Positions 1-8,534 of a stretch of DNA of 64,000 nt are shown in pieces. The notes beneath the pieces were generated by a model. It saw only the letters and a program-made list of their open reading frames with translations. It was not told where the DNA came from and made no database searches. The stretch is from NCBI RefSeq assembly GCF_002109325.1, contig NZ_CP015348.1:2233501-2297500 (forward strand). The letters run 5' to 3'. The stretch's first letter is position 1. Every line of letters starts with the position of its first letter. The position numbers and the translations under genes are program-made. Origin of the DNA: Sporosarcina ureae. Lineage in GTDB: Bacteria > Bacillota > Bacilli > Bacillales_A > Planococcaceae.

Positions 1-578
1 ACCATGTTGGGATTCCACGGGCGGATAAAGTCTATGATTCCTTTCCTCACACACTAAGTGGTGGTATGAGACAACGTGTAATGATTGCAATTGCATTGTC
101 ATGTCAGCCCAAGCTACTTATTGCCGATGAGCCGACAACTGCGTTAGACGTAACAATACAAGCGCAGATCTTAAAGCTAATGAAAGACTTAGCCAAAGAA
201 GAAGATACAGCAATCTTATTGATTACCCATGACTTGGGTGTAGTTGCCGAAATGGCTGATAAGGTAGTCGTTATGTATGCAGGCCAAGTAGTAGAATACA
301 CAGACGTATTCACATTATTCAGTAGTCCGAAACATCCATATACAAAAGGTTTACTTGACAGTACACCAAAATTCTTTGACTCGGACGAAAAGCTAGAGTC
401 TATAAAGGGAACTGTTCCTACTCCTGATTCTATGCCAAAAGGATGTAAATTCCATCCGCGTTGTCCATTTGCAATGGATATTTGTATTGCACAAGAACCT
501 ACTTTGGATAAAATAGAAGGCCTAGCCGATCAGGATGTCAGATGCTGGTTGTATAATGATAAGGAGGCTGCTATTTAA
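1..578 (+). CDS. Peptide/nickel-type ABC transporter ATPase, OppD/DppD family (5' end outside window)
   Basis: This is the C-terminal part of a cytoplasmic ATPase that powers an oligopeptide or dipeptide importer. The frame is open from the first bases of the window, so the ATG at 66 is internal. The signature motif LSGGMRQRV straddles it, followed by Walker B (LLIADEPTTALD), the switch histidine (LLITHDLGVVAEMAD) and the Cys-containing C-terminal oligopeptide-transporter domain (GCKFHPRCPFAMDIC). The Walker A part lies upstream of the window. The stop codon touches the start of the partner ATPase gene, and a strong AAGGAGG site sits just before it, so the two are cotranscribed and probably form a heterodimer. 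The substrate cannot be told from this end. The following peptidase gene suggests peptides. Confidence 0.93.
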   Translation, partial: HVGIPRADKVYDSFPHTLSGGMRQRVMIAIALSCQPKLLIADEPTTALDVTIQAQILKLMKDLAKEEDTAILLITHDLGVVAEMADKVVVMYAGQVVEYTDVFTLFSSPKHPYTKGLLDSTPKFFDSDEKLESIKGTVPTPDSMPKGCKFHPRCPFAMDICIAQEPTLDKIEGLADQDVRCWLYNDKEAAI

Positions 579-1601
579 ATGACTAACATACAAACAGTGC
601 CTCTAATAGATAAAAAGGTTCTACTTGAAGTAAAGAACTTAAAAAAGCATTTTGAAGTTCCAGACGGTCTGCGATCTAAAAAGACTTTGAAGGCAGTAGA
701 TGGCATTGATTTCACAGTAATTGAAGGAGAGACTCTAGGTATTGTAGGGGAGTCAGGCTGCGGTAAATCAACGACTGGAAATTTACTAATTCATTTGCTT
801 GAAAAGACAGAAGGAACTATTGTCTTTAATGGACAAGATATGGATTCGTTAAATACGGAACAATTTAGAAAGATGCGAGCAGATATACAAATGATATTTC
901 AGGATCCATTTTCTTCATTGAATCCAAGAATGCGTGTTAATGATATTATTGCAGAGCCATTAAAAACACATAAAAAGTTGAGTAGAAAACAACTACGAGA
1001 TGAAGTTTATCAACTAATGGATGCTGTAGGATTAGATCGATCTTACGCTAGACGTTACCCACACGAGTTTAGTGGTGGACAAAGGCAAAGGATAGGAATC
1101 GCCAGAGCCATAGCATTGCGCCCGAAATTAATTATTTGTGATGAACCTGTTTCTGCATTGGATGTATCCATTCAAGCGCAGGTTTTGAATTTATTAATCA
1201 GTCTTCAGAAGGAATTTAACTTAACATTCATTTTCATTGCACACGGATTGCCTGCTGTAAAGTATATTAGTGACCGTATCGCAGTTATGTATTTAGGGAA
1301 AATTGTAGAAATCACAACAAAAGATAAATTGTTCAATCGACCAATGCATCCATACACAGTAAGCTTAGTTTCAGCAGTTCCCCTGCCAGATCCTTTTAGT
1401 AGGGATACTAGAGAACGTATCATTTTGGAAGGCGATATGCCAAGTAACGTGGATTTACCTTCTGGTTGTAGATTCCATACAAGGTGCCCATTCGCACAAG
1501 ATAAATGTAAAGTAGATGAACCGGCATTGATAGAGAGAGAGACAAATCATTTAGTGGCGTGTCATTTCCCGTTAAATGTGGAGAATATTATAAGTAATTA
1601 A
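579..1601 (+). CDS. Peptide-type ABC transporter ATPase, OppF/DppF family
   Basis: This is the second ATPase of the importer, 340 residues, the usual length for OppF/DppF/AppF. It shows Walker A (GESGCGKST), the Q-loop (MIFQDPFSSLNPR), the signature (SGGQRQRIGIARAIAL), Walker B (LIICDEPVSALD) and the C-terminal Cys-rich oligopeptide domain (GCRFHTRCPFAQDKC). The start ATG follows directly on the stop of the upstream ATPase gene, with AAGGAGG at 561-567. One oddity is that the switch-histidine region reads AHGLPAVK, where relatives usually have (S/A)HDLS.V. The histidine is kept but the next Asp is Gly. All other catalytic motifs look intact, so activity is expected. Confidence 0.95.
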   Translation: MTNIQTVPLIDKKVLLEVKNLKKHFEVPDGLRSKKTLKAVDGIDFTVIEGETLGIVGESGCGKSTTGNLLIHLLEKTEGTIVFNGQDMDSLNTEQFRKMRADIQMIFQDPFSSLNPRMRVNDIIAEPLKTHKKLSRKQLRDEVYQLMDAVGLDRSYARRYPHEFSGGQRQRIGIARAIALRPKLIICDEPVSALDVSIQAQVLNLLISLQKEFNLTFIFIAHGLPAVKYISDRIAVMYLGKIVEITTKDKLFNRPMHPYTVSLVSAVPLPDPFSRDTRERIILEGDMPSNVDLPSGCRFHTRCPFAQDKCKVDEPALIERETNHLVACHFPLNVENIISN

Positions 1602-1619
1602 TTGAAGGGAATGAAATCT

Positions 1620-2756
1620 GTGAAGAACTACTTAGTCGACAAAGAACATGAAATGCTTGCATTAATTGAAAGACTTGTAAATATCGATTCTGGATCTCAT
1701 AACAAAGATGGTATCGATGAGGTAGGTAGAATTCTGAGCGAAGAATATAAGAAACTTAATTTTACTGTAGAGGTAGTAAAGGAAGAGAATAATGGTAATA
1801 ATCTACTGATTCGGCATAGTGATTCTAAGGAAACGAACTTAATTGCTGTAGCGCATATGGATACTGTTTTTAAAGATGGCACAGCGAGTGAAAGACCATT
1901 TAAGATAGAAAATGAGCGAGCGTATGGGCCAGGTGTCATTGATATGAAGTCGAGTCAAGTTGCCCTGCTTTACGCTATAAAGGCATTGAAAGAGAATAAC
2001 AAACAAAGTTTCAAAGACGTTCGTATTGTATTGAACAGCGATGAAGAAATAGGTTCTGGTACTTCGCGTCATCTGATCGAGCAGGAAGCGAAAGGGAAGA
2101 AGTATGCTTTAATTATGGAACCGGCTAGAAAAGATGGTTCATTAGTTAGTTCACGTAGGGGTGGGGGCAGATATACTTTATTTGTGAAGGGAAAAGCTGC
2201 TCACTCAGGAATAGAACCGCAAAATGGAATTAGTGCAATTGAAGAAGTTGCATATAAAGTACTCCAGTTACACGCACTAACTAATCATGATGAAGGTATA
2301 AATGTCAGTGTAGGTCTCATTGAAGGTGGAGATTCTGTAAATACAATTGCGCCTTCTGCTGTAGCGCATGTGGACGTTAGAATCAGTAAAATTGAACAGG
2401 CCGAGTTTATAGATGAAAAGATTCGTGAAATCTGTTCGAAATCAGATGTTGAAGGTACAACTATCGAGTTAACGGGTGGATTAAATCGCCCACCAATGGT
2501 AAAAAATGATGAAACGATTAGTTTCCTAGATATTATCAGGGAAGTTGGAAACAAAGTAGGAATAAATATAACGGATATAGGTACTGGTGGAGGATCGGAC
2601 GCGTCCTTTACTTCTGCACTTGGTGTTCCTACAGTCGACGGATTAGGTCCAGTCGGGGGAAACCCACACAGTGTAGACGAATATTTAGAAGTACCTACCC
2701 TAGTAGAAAGAACAAATCTTCTAGCTGAGTTAATTGAAAGGTTAAGCGAAAAGTAA
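1620..2756 (+). CDS. M20-family metallopeptidase (carboxypeptidase G2/ArgE-like)
   Basis: This is a cytosolic zinc-dependent peptidase or deacylase of about 378 residues. Visible M20 landmarks are the first metal-ligand block (AVAHMDTVF), the bridging Asp region (GPGVIDMKSS), the catalytic Glu block (LNSDEEIGSG), the dimerisation domain (KGKAAHSG) and the late His ligand (GNPHSVDEY). The frame is open from TTG 1602, and there is an ATG at 1611. GTG 1620 is preferred because GAAGGGA at 1604-1610 lies 9 nt before it, while ATG 1611 would abut the ribosome site. It follows the two ATPase genes within 20 nt and is followed by a terminator, so it closes that operon. It probably trims imported peptides or acyl-amino acids; its exact substrate is unknown. 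Confidence 0.88.
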   Translation: MKNYLVDKEHEMLALIERLVNIDSGSHNKDGIDEVGRILSEEYKKLNFTVEVVKEENNGNNLLIRHSDSKETNLIAVAHMDTVFKDGTASERPFKIENERAYGPGVIDMKSSQVALLYAIKALKENNKQSFKDVRIVLNSDEEIGSGTSRHLIEQEAKGKKYALIMEPARKDGSLVSSRRGGGRYTLFVKGKAAHSGIEPQNGISAIEEVAYKVLQLHALTNHDEGINVSVGLIEGGDSVNTIAPSAVAHVDVRISKIEQAEFIDEKIREICSKSDVEGTTIELTGGLNRPPMVKNDETISFLDIIREVGNKVGINITDIGTGGGSDASFTSALGVPTVDGLGPVGGNPHSVDEYLEVPTLVERTNLLAELIERLSEK

Positions 2757-2778
2757 TTACTATAAAAATAACGATCTA

Positions 2779-2814
2779 ATAAAAATACATCTACTATGTA
2801 GGTGTATTTTTATT
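2779..2814 (+). terminator. Rho-independent terminator after the peptide-import operon
   Basis: A 14-bp hairpin (arms 2781-2794 and 2798-2811, one G-T pair, 3-nt loop) ends in a T-run, 25 nt after the peptidase stop. Confidence 0.85.
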
Positions 2815-2920
2815 ATGATAATAATCATAGTATCCCTCATTCTACTAACGATAGAATGAACCTATTTTGTTATAATCACCATACATAGTGATTGAAAGTT
2901 TTGGACATAATGAAGTTGCG

Positions 2921-2944
2921 ATATTGTATAACTGTATACAATAT
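2921..2944. promoter_or_regulatory. Perfect palindrome upstream of the prpF-prpB-gntR cluster (probable GntR operator)
   Basis: Two 10-bp arms, ATATTGTATA and TATACAATAT, flank ACTG. A further ATTGTAT half-site overlaps the right arm at 2943-2949. The palindrome lies about 43 bp before the prpF start. Its TTGTATA-type half-sites resemble operators of FCD-type GntR regulators, and such a regulator is encoded as the third gene of the cluster, so autoregulation is the simplest reading. No clear -35/-10 pair was assigned. Confidence 0.6.
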
Positions 2945-2986
2945 TGTATGCTTGATTTATAAATGAAAAGGAAAGGTGGTTACAAA

Positions 2987-4114
2987 ATGGATCAATTTAC
3001 AGTTCCATGCATTATCTATCGTGGCGGTACAAGTCGTGGCTTGTTTTTTCATAAGCAGGATTTACCTGAAGATCCATCCACACGGGATAAAATATTTTTA
3101 AAAGGCATTGGTTCAGAAGATGCATCTCAAATTGATGGTCTAGGTGCAGCTACGTCACATACGAGCAAAGTAGTCATCATAGAAAAGAGTCCAGATTCTT
3201 CATCGGATATATTGTATACATTTATACAATTGGGGATTGGCGATGATACAATCGACTATGAAGGAACTTGTGGGAACTTGATGGCGGCGGTTGGAGCCTT
3301 TGCGGTAGATGAAAATTTAGTAGATGTTGCAGACGGGGCAGAGCGTATAGTCGTGAAAGCTTGGAGCACGAATGTGGAAAAGTTGATCGAAATCGATGTA
3401 CCTCTTATAGAAGGAAAAGCAAAAGTTATGGGCGACTATTCCATCTCGGGCATCAAATCTCCAGGTGCGAAGTATGTTGTTTCTATTCTGAACCCAGGTG
3501 GCGGGAAGACAGGCAGCACATTGCCCGTCGGAGCTAGGAAAACTAGTGATGAAATGGAGTTTTCATTCGTCGATATCGTCAACCCGTTCGTTTATGTGAA
3601 AGCGAATGATCTTTCATTGACAGGGACTGAATTAAACGCAGAAATTACGAACCATCCTGAAATTTTGCAACGGCTTGAGACGATACGGGAAATCGGCACC
3701 GTTTCTGCTGGTCTTGCGGATACCGTGCAAGATGCGCGTGACTTGTATCCGGCCATACCGAAAGTCGCTTATGTCGCAGCGCCACAGGATTACAAAACGT
3801 CTGGTGGCAAACTCATCAGAAAAGAAGAGATCGATATACTGGCACGTATGGTGTCGATGAAAAAAATGCATCGGACATTTGCGGTCAGTGGATTATTAAA
3901 TATAGCGGCGTCATGTGTATTAAAAGATACGATTCCTTATGAGTTATCCACTGTGGATAAAGATATTCAAGACCAAGTGATCCGAGTCGGACATCCGGAA
4001 GGGGTAGCCGAAATTCGTGTGGGGAAAGATCCTGACTCTGAAGACATCTTATATGTCGGCTTAGATCGAACAGCGAGAAGAATAATGGATGGGAATTTAT
4101 ATATTCCAAATTAA
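2987..4114 (+). CDS. prpF: PrpF-family isomerase (2-methylaconitate cis-trans isomerase type)
   Basis: This cytosolic protein of 375 residues belongs to the PrpF/AcnD-accessory family, which has a diaminopimelate-epimerase-like double fold. Family members move double bonds or protons in tricarboxylates such as 2-methylaconitate. The N-terminus has the typical opening VPCIIYRGGTSRGLFF, and EGTCGNL and GGGKTGSTLPVG follow the family pattern. An in-frame ATG lies at 2963, but AAAGGTGGT just before ATG 2987 favours the latter. The next gene encodes a PrpB-type lyase, which fits propionate breakdown by the methylcitrate cycle. Neither prpC nor prpD/acnD is nearby. Methylitaconate isomerase of nicotinate fermentation is in the same family and also works next to a PrpB-like lyase, so the substrate stays open. 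Confidence 0.85.
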   Translation: MDQFTVPCIIYRGGTSRGLFFHKQDLPEDPSTRDKIFLKGIGSEDASQIDGLGAATSHTSKVVIIEKSPDSSSDILYTFIQLGIGDDTIDYEGTCGNLMAAVGAFAVDENLVDVADGAERIVVKAWSTNVEKLIEIDVPLIEGKAKVMGDYSISGIKSPGAKYVVSILNPGGGKTGSTLPVGARKTSDEMEFSFVDIVNPFVYVKANDLSLTGTELNAEITNHPEILQRLETIREIGTVSAGLADTVQDARDLYPAIPKVAYVAAPQDYKTSGGKLIRKEEIDILARMVSMKKMHRTFAVSGLLNIAASCVLKDTIPYELSTVDKDIQDQVIRVGHPEGVAEIRVGKDPDSEDILYVGLDRTARRIMDGNLYIPN

Positions 4115-4129
4115 AGAGGAGGAATTACG

Positions 4130-5038
4130 ATGAGTTGGTTAGTACGTGATAAGAAAGAACATCCGGTAGTCCAGTTGAGAGAAATGCTTGAGAATGAAAA
4201 GGGGATCATTAAGATTCCAGGAGCGCATGATGCAATGGCTGCATTGCTTGCACAGAAACAAGGCTTTGGTATGATTTATTTATCAGGTGCCGCGTTAACG
4301 GCAAGTCTCGGTATGCCGGATCTTGGAATCGTGACATTGAATGAATTATCGCAACGTACACGTGAAATCACACGTGCTACTGGCATGCCGATGCTTGTGG
4401 ACGTTGATACAGGTTTCGGAAGCATTTTGAATGTCACGCGCACAGTCTATGAAATGGTTGAAGCAGGGGCGGCAGCTATTCAAATCGAAGATCAGGATCT
4501 TCCGAAGAAATGTGGTCATTTAAATGGAAAGAAATTGGTGACGGCTGAAGAAATGGTCCAGAAAATTAAAGCAGCACGTAAAGCAGACGCAGATTTAGTC
4601 ATCGTTGCTAGAACAGATGCGAATGGCGTGGAAGGCTTTGATGCGGCGATCGAGCGCGCAAAAATGTATCATGACGCGGGAGCGGATATCATTTTCCCGG
4701 AAGCGATGAAGACGGAAGAAGAGTTTAGAAGCTTCTACGATCAGACGAAATTGCCATTGCTTGCGAACATGACTGAGTTTGGCAGAACGCCTATGTATAC
4801 AGCAGAACAGTTCGAAGATATGGGGTATAAGATGGTGATTTATCCTGTGACTTCATTGCGAATTGCGGCGAAAGCAATTGAACGCCTGTATAAAGAATTG
4901 TATGAAACAGGTACGCAGTCTGCTTTGTTGGGAGATATGCAAACACGAAAAGAGTTATATGATACAATTTTATATGATCAGTACGAAGAATTGGATGAAA
5001 CGATTTCCAAAACCGTACTGGACGATTTATACAAGTAA
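4130..5038 (+). CDS. prpB: Methylisocitrate lyase-type enzyme (PEP mutase/isocitrate lyase superfamily)
   Basis: This TIM-barrel C-C lyase has 302 residues, the usual PrpB length. It contains the superfamily signature KKCGHLNGK with the catalytic Cys, the metal-binding stretch VDVDTGFGS and a downstream IEDQD block. PrpB cleaves 2-methylisocitrate to pyruvate and succinate in the cytosol. The start has a good GAGGAGG site (4115-4122) and lies 15 nt after prpF, so the two are cotranscribed. Dimethylmalate lyase is a close relative and an alternative. The missing synthase and dehydratase must be encoded elsewhere if this is the methylcitrate cycle. Confidence 0.88.
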   Translation: MSWLVRDKKEHPVVQLREMLENEKGIIKIPGAHDAMAALLAQKQGFGMIYLSGAALTASLGMPDLGIVTLNELSQRTREITRATGMPMLVDVDTGFGSILNVTRTVYEMVEAGAAAIQIEDQDLPKKCGHLNGKKLVTAEEMVQKIKAARKADADLVIVARTDANGVEGFDAAIERAKMYHDAGADIIFPEAMKTEEEFRSFYDQTKLPLLANMTEFGRTPMYTAEQFEDMGYKMVIYPVTSLRIAAKAIERLYKELYETGTQSALLGDMQTRKELYDTILYDQYEELDETISKTVLDDLYK

Positions 5039-5065
5039 ATCCAGATAACGGCAGGTGTCGATCGT

Positions 5066-5746
5066 ATGATGACAAACAAGAAAAACTCCACAATAGATAC
5101 AGTGTATGAAGCGATCAAAGAGAAAATTGTAGAGATGGCCTATGAGCCGAATGAACATTTAATCGAAGAAGTGTTGTCAACGGAGTTTCAGGTAAGTAGA
5201 ACTCCGTTGCGACAAGCTTTGTATCGATTGGAGCTCGAAGGATTAGTCTATAAAAAAACAACAGGCAGGATCCACGTAGCGGCATTATCAAAAAAGGAAG
5301 CAGAAGAGATCTTCTACGTACGGGAAATTCTGGAAGGGCTCATCGCACGTCTAGCGACCATTCATATTGCTGCACATCCTTCAAAAGAAGACATCGTTCA
5401 TAACTTGCAAGACGTAATGCTGCTGATGCGTAATGCAGCAGAAAGTGGGCGACAAGCCGACGTTGTCCGTTATGGAAACGAGTTTCATAATATCCTCGAA
5501 GTGCATAGCGACAATCAAACCGCAGTCAATATGCTGCGCCAGATTAAAAGCAGATTGGCGAGATATCGTCGTGTCGGGGTGTATAAAGATCCTGAATATC
5601 CAGCGACAAAGCCAGTTGATGAGCATGAAGAAATTATGAATTTCGTAACTAGCGGAAATGCAGAAGGCGCTGAAGCAGCGATGCGCGCACATATTATGCG
5701 GAGTTTGCAGAATACCATTCAGGCGTTGAGTTATTTACGAGGATGA
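5066..5746 (+). CDS. GntR-family (FCD-domain) transcriptional regulator
   Basis: This 226-residue DNA-binding protein has an N-terminal winged helix (about residues 10-75; EEVLSTEFQVSRTPLRQAL is the recognition helix region) and a C-terminal all-helical FCD domain that usually binds a carboxylate effector with a metal. Metal-ligand candidates are in EFHNILEVH and HEEIMNFV, with a late AMRAHIMRS histidine. It lies 27 nt after prpB and ends the operon. The palindrome at 2921-2944 before prpF is its most likely operator. Starts at 5066 and 5069 are both possible. Confidence 0.92.
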   Translation: MMTNKKNSTIDTVYEAIKEKIVEMAYEPNEHLIEEVLSTEFQVSRTPLRQALYRLELEGLVYKKTTGRIHVAALSKKEAEEIFYVREILEGLIARLATIHIAAHPSKEDIVHNLQDVMLLMRNAAESGRQADVVRYGNEFHNILEVHSDNQTAVNMLRQIKSRLARYRRVGVYKDPEYPATKPVDEHEEIMNFVTSGNAEGAEAAMRAHIMRSLQNTIQALSYLRG

Positions 5747-5750
5747 TAGG

Positions 5751-5790
5751 AATCCATTTGATCATGATTTTATGATTGAGTGGATTTTTC
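5751..5790 (+). terminator. Terminator after the gntR gene
   Basis: A 15-bp stem with three wobble pairs (5751-5765 and 5772-5786) and a 6-nt loop is followed by a T-run. Confidence 0.8.
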
Positions 5791-5861
5791 TGTTATAGAT
5801 CCTCTACAAAGCGTTCTAAATACCCTACAATAATAGGATGTTCATTGGTATTATGTACATA

Positions 5862-5877
5862 ACTAGTCATGACTAGT
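5862..5877. promoter_or_regulatory. 16-bp perfect palindrome upstream of the first SLH gene
   Basis: ACTAGTCA is followed directly by TGACTAGT, ending 28 nt before the SLH start. It may be an operator or an RNA hairpin in the leader. No matching palindrome was found before the other two SLH genes. Confidence 0.4.
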
Positions 5878-5905
5878 CTACTAACTATTAAGGGAGTGGA
5901 AGAGT

Positions 5906-7141
5906 ATGAAAAAAACTTTACGTGTTCTAGTATGGACAGCGTGCATGTTGGCTTTATCGCTAGTTTATGCAGATTCCAATGAAGCGTCGGCGAAAGAGTT
6001 TAAAGATGTCTCGAAGAAGCATCCGAACTACACGGCCATTCAAGAGATGCAAAAAGCGGGCTATATCAATGGGTATCCTGATGGAACGTTCCGCCCAAGT
6101 GAACCAGTCAGTCGTCAACACGTCGCCTCGTTGCTTGATCAAGTGTTGAAGTTCCCGCAACCGCCAACGGATAAATTAGTTTTTGCCGATGTGCCGAAAA
6201 ACCATATGTACTATACGCCCATCATGAAGTTATACAACAAGGGAATCATTAGTGGAGGACTGGACAAGAAGTTTAATCCGAATGCATCCATTACACGAAT
6301 CCAGATGGCGAAGATGCTCGATTTGGCATTTGACTTTAATATGAAAGAACCTGCAATTTTTGAAGATCTAAACTTCTTGCACTGGGGATACGTCCATGCA
6401 AGTGCGCTGTATGCCAATGGCGTAACGAAAGGCGATAACGGAAAGTTCTTACCGAATCAATCCGTTACACGTGCGCATTATGCGGAGTTTTTATATCGCG
6501 CTATGAAAGTGGGGAAAACGCCTTCTAGTAGTGTGGTTAGTAAAGAAAAAGCAGTCGATCTGACTATGCGCCTTCCTGTTGTGATTGAAGGAATTCGCGT
6601 TCAAGGAAAGTTGGATAAGCAAACATACAGCCAGCTTCGTTCAAAGCAGTTGCCTTATGCTACAAAAGCATTTGTCAGGGGGTTGTTAAAAGACGATTAC
6701 CCGGATGTATGTACACATTGTGATTCATTTTTATTCCCAGATTTAACAATTGAACCTTCACTGCGTTTCGAATATACGCAACCAGATGCCAAGACACTTC
6801 AAGTGCACACGATTTCATTACGTAATATGTTATCGTCTGCTAGTTATGTTCATTACGTGTTCAAGAATGAATCAGGTATATGGAAAATGGACGATTATTC
6901 AGGTGAGGATGTTGGGAAAAAGAATTTTGAACTGACGAAAGAAGAAGCTAAGCGTGTAGTGGAAATGAATTATCGCTACTCTTCAAAGGTTAAGGTAACG
7001 TATGTTTCACAAGCGAAAAAGACAGGCGAAGATTATGCAACGAAAGAAAAGTATCCATTTACTGAATATAAATTCACTGTAGACACGGAAGACGGTCGGG
7101 AAACGGTTGTTGTGAATTCAGACGATGGCTTTACGTACTGA
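5906..7141 (+). CDS. Secreted SLH-domain cell-wall protein, paralogue 1
   Basis: This exported wall protein has 411 residues. A Sec signal peptide (residues 1 to about 29, ending in NEASA) is followed by three S-layer homology repeats at roughly 30-85, 90-145 and 150-205, each with the INGYPDGTF- or ITRIQMAK-type pattern. SLH domains hold proteins on pyruvylated secondary wall polymer. The C-terminal half (about 210-411) is not a domain I recognise. It is shared with the proteins at 14625 and 23885, for example FTQPD-type and KNFxLTxxEAK segments. The gene stands alone between two terminators, just upstream of an exopolysaccharide operon. A GGGAGTGG site precedes the ATG. The C-terminal function is unknown. 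Confidence 0.93.
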   Translation: MKKTLRVLVWTACMLALSLVYADSNEASAKEFKDVSKKHPNYTAIQEMQKAGYINGYPDGTFRPSEPVSRQHVASLLDQVLKFPQPPTDKLVFADVPKNHMYYTPIMKLYNKGIISGGLDKKFNPNASITRIQMAKMLDLAFDFNMKEPAIFEDLNFLHWGYVHASALYANGVTKGDNGKFLPNQSVTRAHYAEFLYRAMKVGKTPSSSVVSKEKAVDLTMRLPVVIEGIRVQGKLDKQTYSQLRSKQLPYATKAFVRGLLKDDYPDVCTHCDSFLFPDLTIEPSLRFEYTQPDAKTLQVHTISLRNMLSSASYVHYVFKNESGIWKMDDYSGEDVGKKNFELTKEEAKRVVEMNYRYSSKVKVTYVSQAKKTGEDYATKEKYPFTEYKFTVDTEDGRETVVVNSDDGFTY

Positions 7142-7166
7142 TCCAAATCTATGGATAGACTAAGAG

Positions 7167-7210
7167 AAAAACTCCTACACCACAAGAAAGTGGATTGTAG
7201 GAGTTTTTTC
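7167..7210 (+). terminator. Terminator after SLH paralogue 1
   Basis: An 11-bp stem (7168-7178 and 7197-7207) carries an inner CCAC/GTGG pairing and ends in a T-run. Confidence 0.88.
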
Positions 7211-7401
7211 TTTGCTGAATAGTTGCTCAGTTCCTATACTATTTTTTAGCATAAAGACATATAGTCACAATGATACTACTTAGTAACCTTCATGCGATTC
7301 CAAATTATAGTATATAATAATCGACTAAAAGGAAAGGACTTCATAATTTGAATGAAATAGTAGTTCCATCCTCATAAACTATTTAGCATAAGTAGTCATG
7401 T

Positions 7402-7441
7402 ATTTAATTAACAAGCATATGGTACCGAGTATTAATTAAAT
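7402..7441. promoter_or_regulatory. Inverted repeat just before the exopolysaccharide operon
   Basis: Perfect 10-bp arms, ATTTAATTAA and TTAATTAAAT, are separated by 20 nt and end next to the ribosome-binding site of the first operon gene. It could be an operator or a leader structure. AT-rich composition lowers its weight. Confidence 0.35.
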
Positions 7442-7460
7442 GATAGAGAGGGCGTGTAAC

Positions 7461-8534
7461 ATGAAAAAATGGATAGGGATTTTAGCTATTGTGTTATTGG
7501 CGTTACTAGGACTCAAATATTACACGCTCTTTACTAGTAAGCCGCCTATTAGTAAGGAAGATGCTCCGTCGACTGAACAATTCGTCCGTCATCACTTAAT
7601 GAAGACCGATGGAAGAATTGCGACGGGTTTGACATCACGGAAAGAGGAGTACTTATCTGAGACGGTAGGTTTATGGATGGAATATGTAGTGCTCGCGGAT
7701 GATCAAGAATCTTTTGATCAACAAGTGGATGTGCTGAAAAAGTACTTTATGACGCCTGATGGATTGATCGCTTGGGAATTGAAAGGGAAAAAGAAAGCCA
7801 CTGCCAATGCCTTCATTGACGATATACGGATTATGAATGCTCTCAATGACGCGGAAGAGAAGTGGTCGGATTCTTCCTATCTTACAGTAGCAAAGAAAAT
7901 AGAAAACGCACTTGTGGATTATCAAATCAATCAAAATATATTCGTTGATTTTGTAGATGTGAAAACGAAGGAACAAGGACAACAACTCACGCTGAGCTAT
8001 TTAATTCCATCTGCAGTAGACAAAATGAAAGCCCGCGACAAGGAGGCGTATGAGCAAACACGTTCATTATTAACGAACGCGCCAAATAACTCTCTCGGCT
8101 TTTTGCCCAAAACATACGACCTGTCGACGCATAGTTATATATTTGAAACAGAAGCGAATATGATCGATCAGCTATATATGGGCTATCATCGTGCGCAGTG
8201 GGAAGGGGACGTTTCTAAATTAGTGGAATTTGTCCGTCAGACATACGCGGATGAAGGGAAGTTATTCGGTCGATATGATCTGAATGAAGGAAAGCCCATA
8301 GTGGAGTTTGAAGCTGTATCGGTCTATGCGCTGGCGATTCTACTTGCGATTGAAACTAAAGAGGATGAGTTGGCGGTCGCGCTTTATAAAAATATGAAAG
8401 CGATGCAGCAAACGGATTCGAAAAAGCCTTATTACGGAGGTTATATTGATGTAGCTTCAAAAAGTACGCATCCGTTTGATAATCTTTTAGCCTTGATTGC
8501 TGAAAGGAAGGGGTACGATGAAGGGATTTTTTAA
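7461..8534 (+). CDS. ydaJ: GH8-like membrane-anchored glycosyl hydrolase, YdaJ-type
   Basis: This is a probable extracellular hydrolase of about 357 residues held by an N-terminal membrane helix (residues 4-24). The rest resembles the alpha/alpha-barrel of glycoside hydrolase family 8, with segments such as TPDGLIAWEL and DDIRIMNAL. It corresponds to the first gene of the Bacillus ydaJKLMN exopolysaccharide operon, where a hydrolase accompanies a BcsA/BcsB-like synthase. It probably cuts or trims the nascent polymer. In-frame ATGs occur at 7440 and 7461. The latter is preferred, with GAGAGGG 10 nt upstream. It overlaps the next gene by 17 nt. Low sequence conservation makes catalysis a family-based inference. 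Confidence 0.8.
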   Translation: MKKWIGILAIVLLALLGLKYYTLFTSKPPISKEDAPSTEQFVRHHLMKTDGRIATGLTSRKEEYLSETVGLWMEYVVLADDQESFDQQVDVLKKYFMTPDGLIAWELKGKKKATANAFIDDIRIMNALNDAEEKWSDSSYLTVAKKIENALVDYQINQNIFVDFVDVKTKEQGQQLTLSYLIPSAVDKMKARDKEAYEQTRSLLTNAPNNSLGFLPKTYDLSTHSYIFETEANMIDQLYMGYHRAQWEGDVSKLVEFVRQTYADEGKLFGRYDLNEGKPIVEFEAVSVYALAILLAIETKEDELAVALYKNMKAMQQTDSKKPYYGGYIDVASKSTHPFDNLLALIAERKGYDEGIF

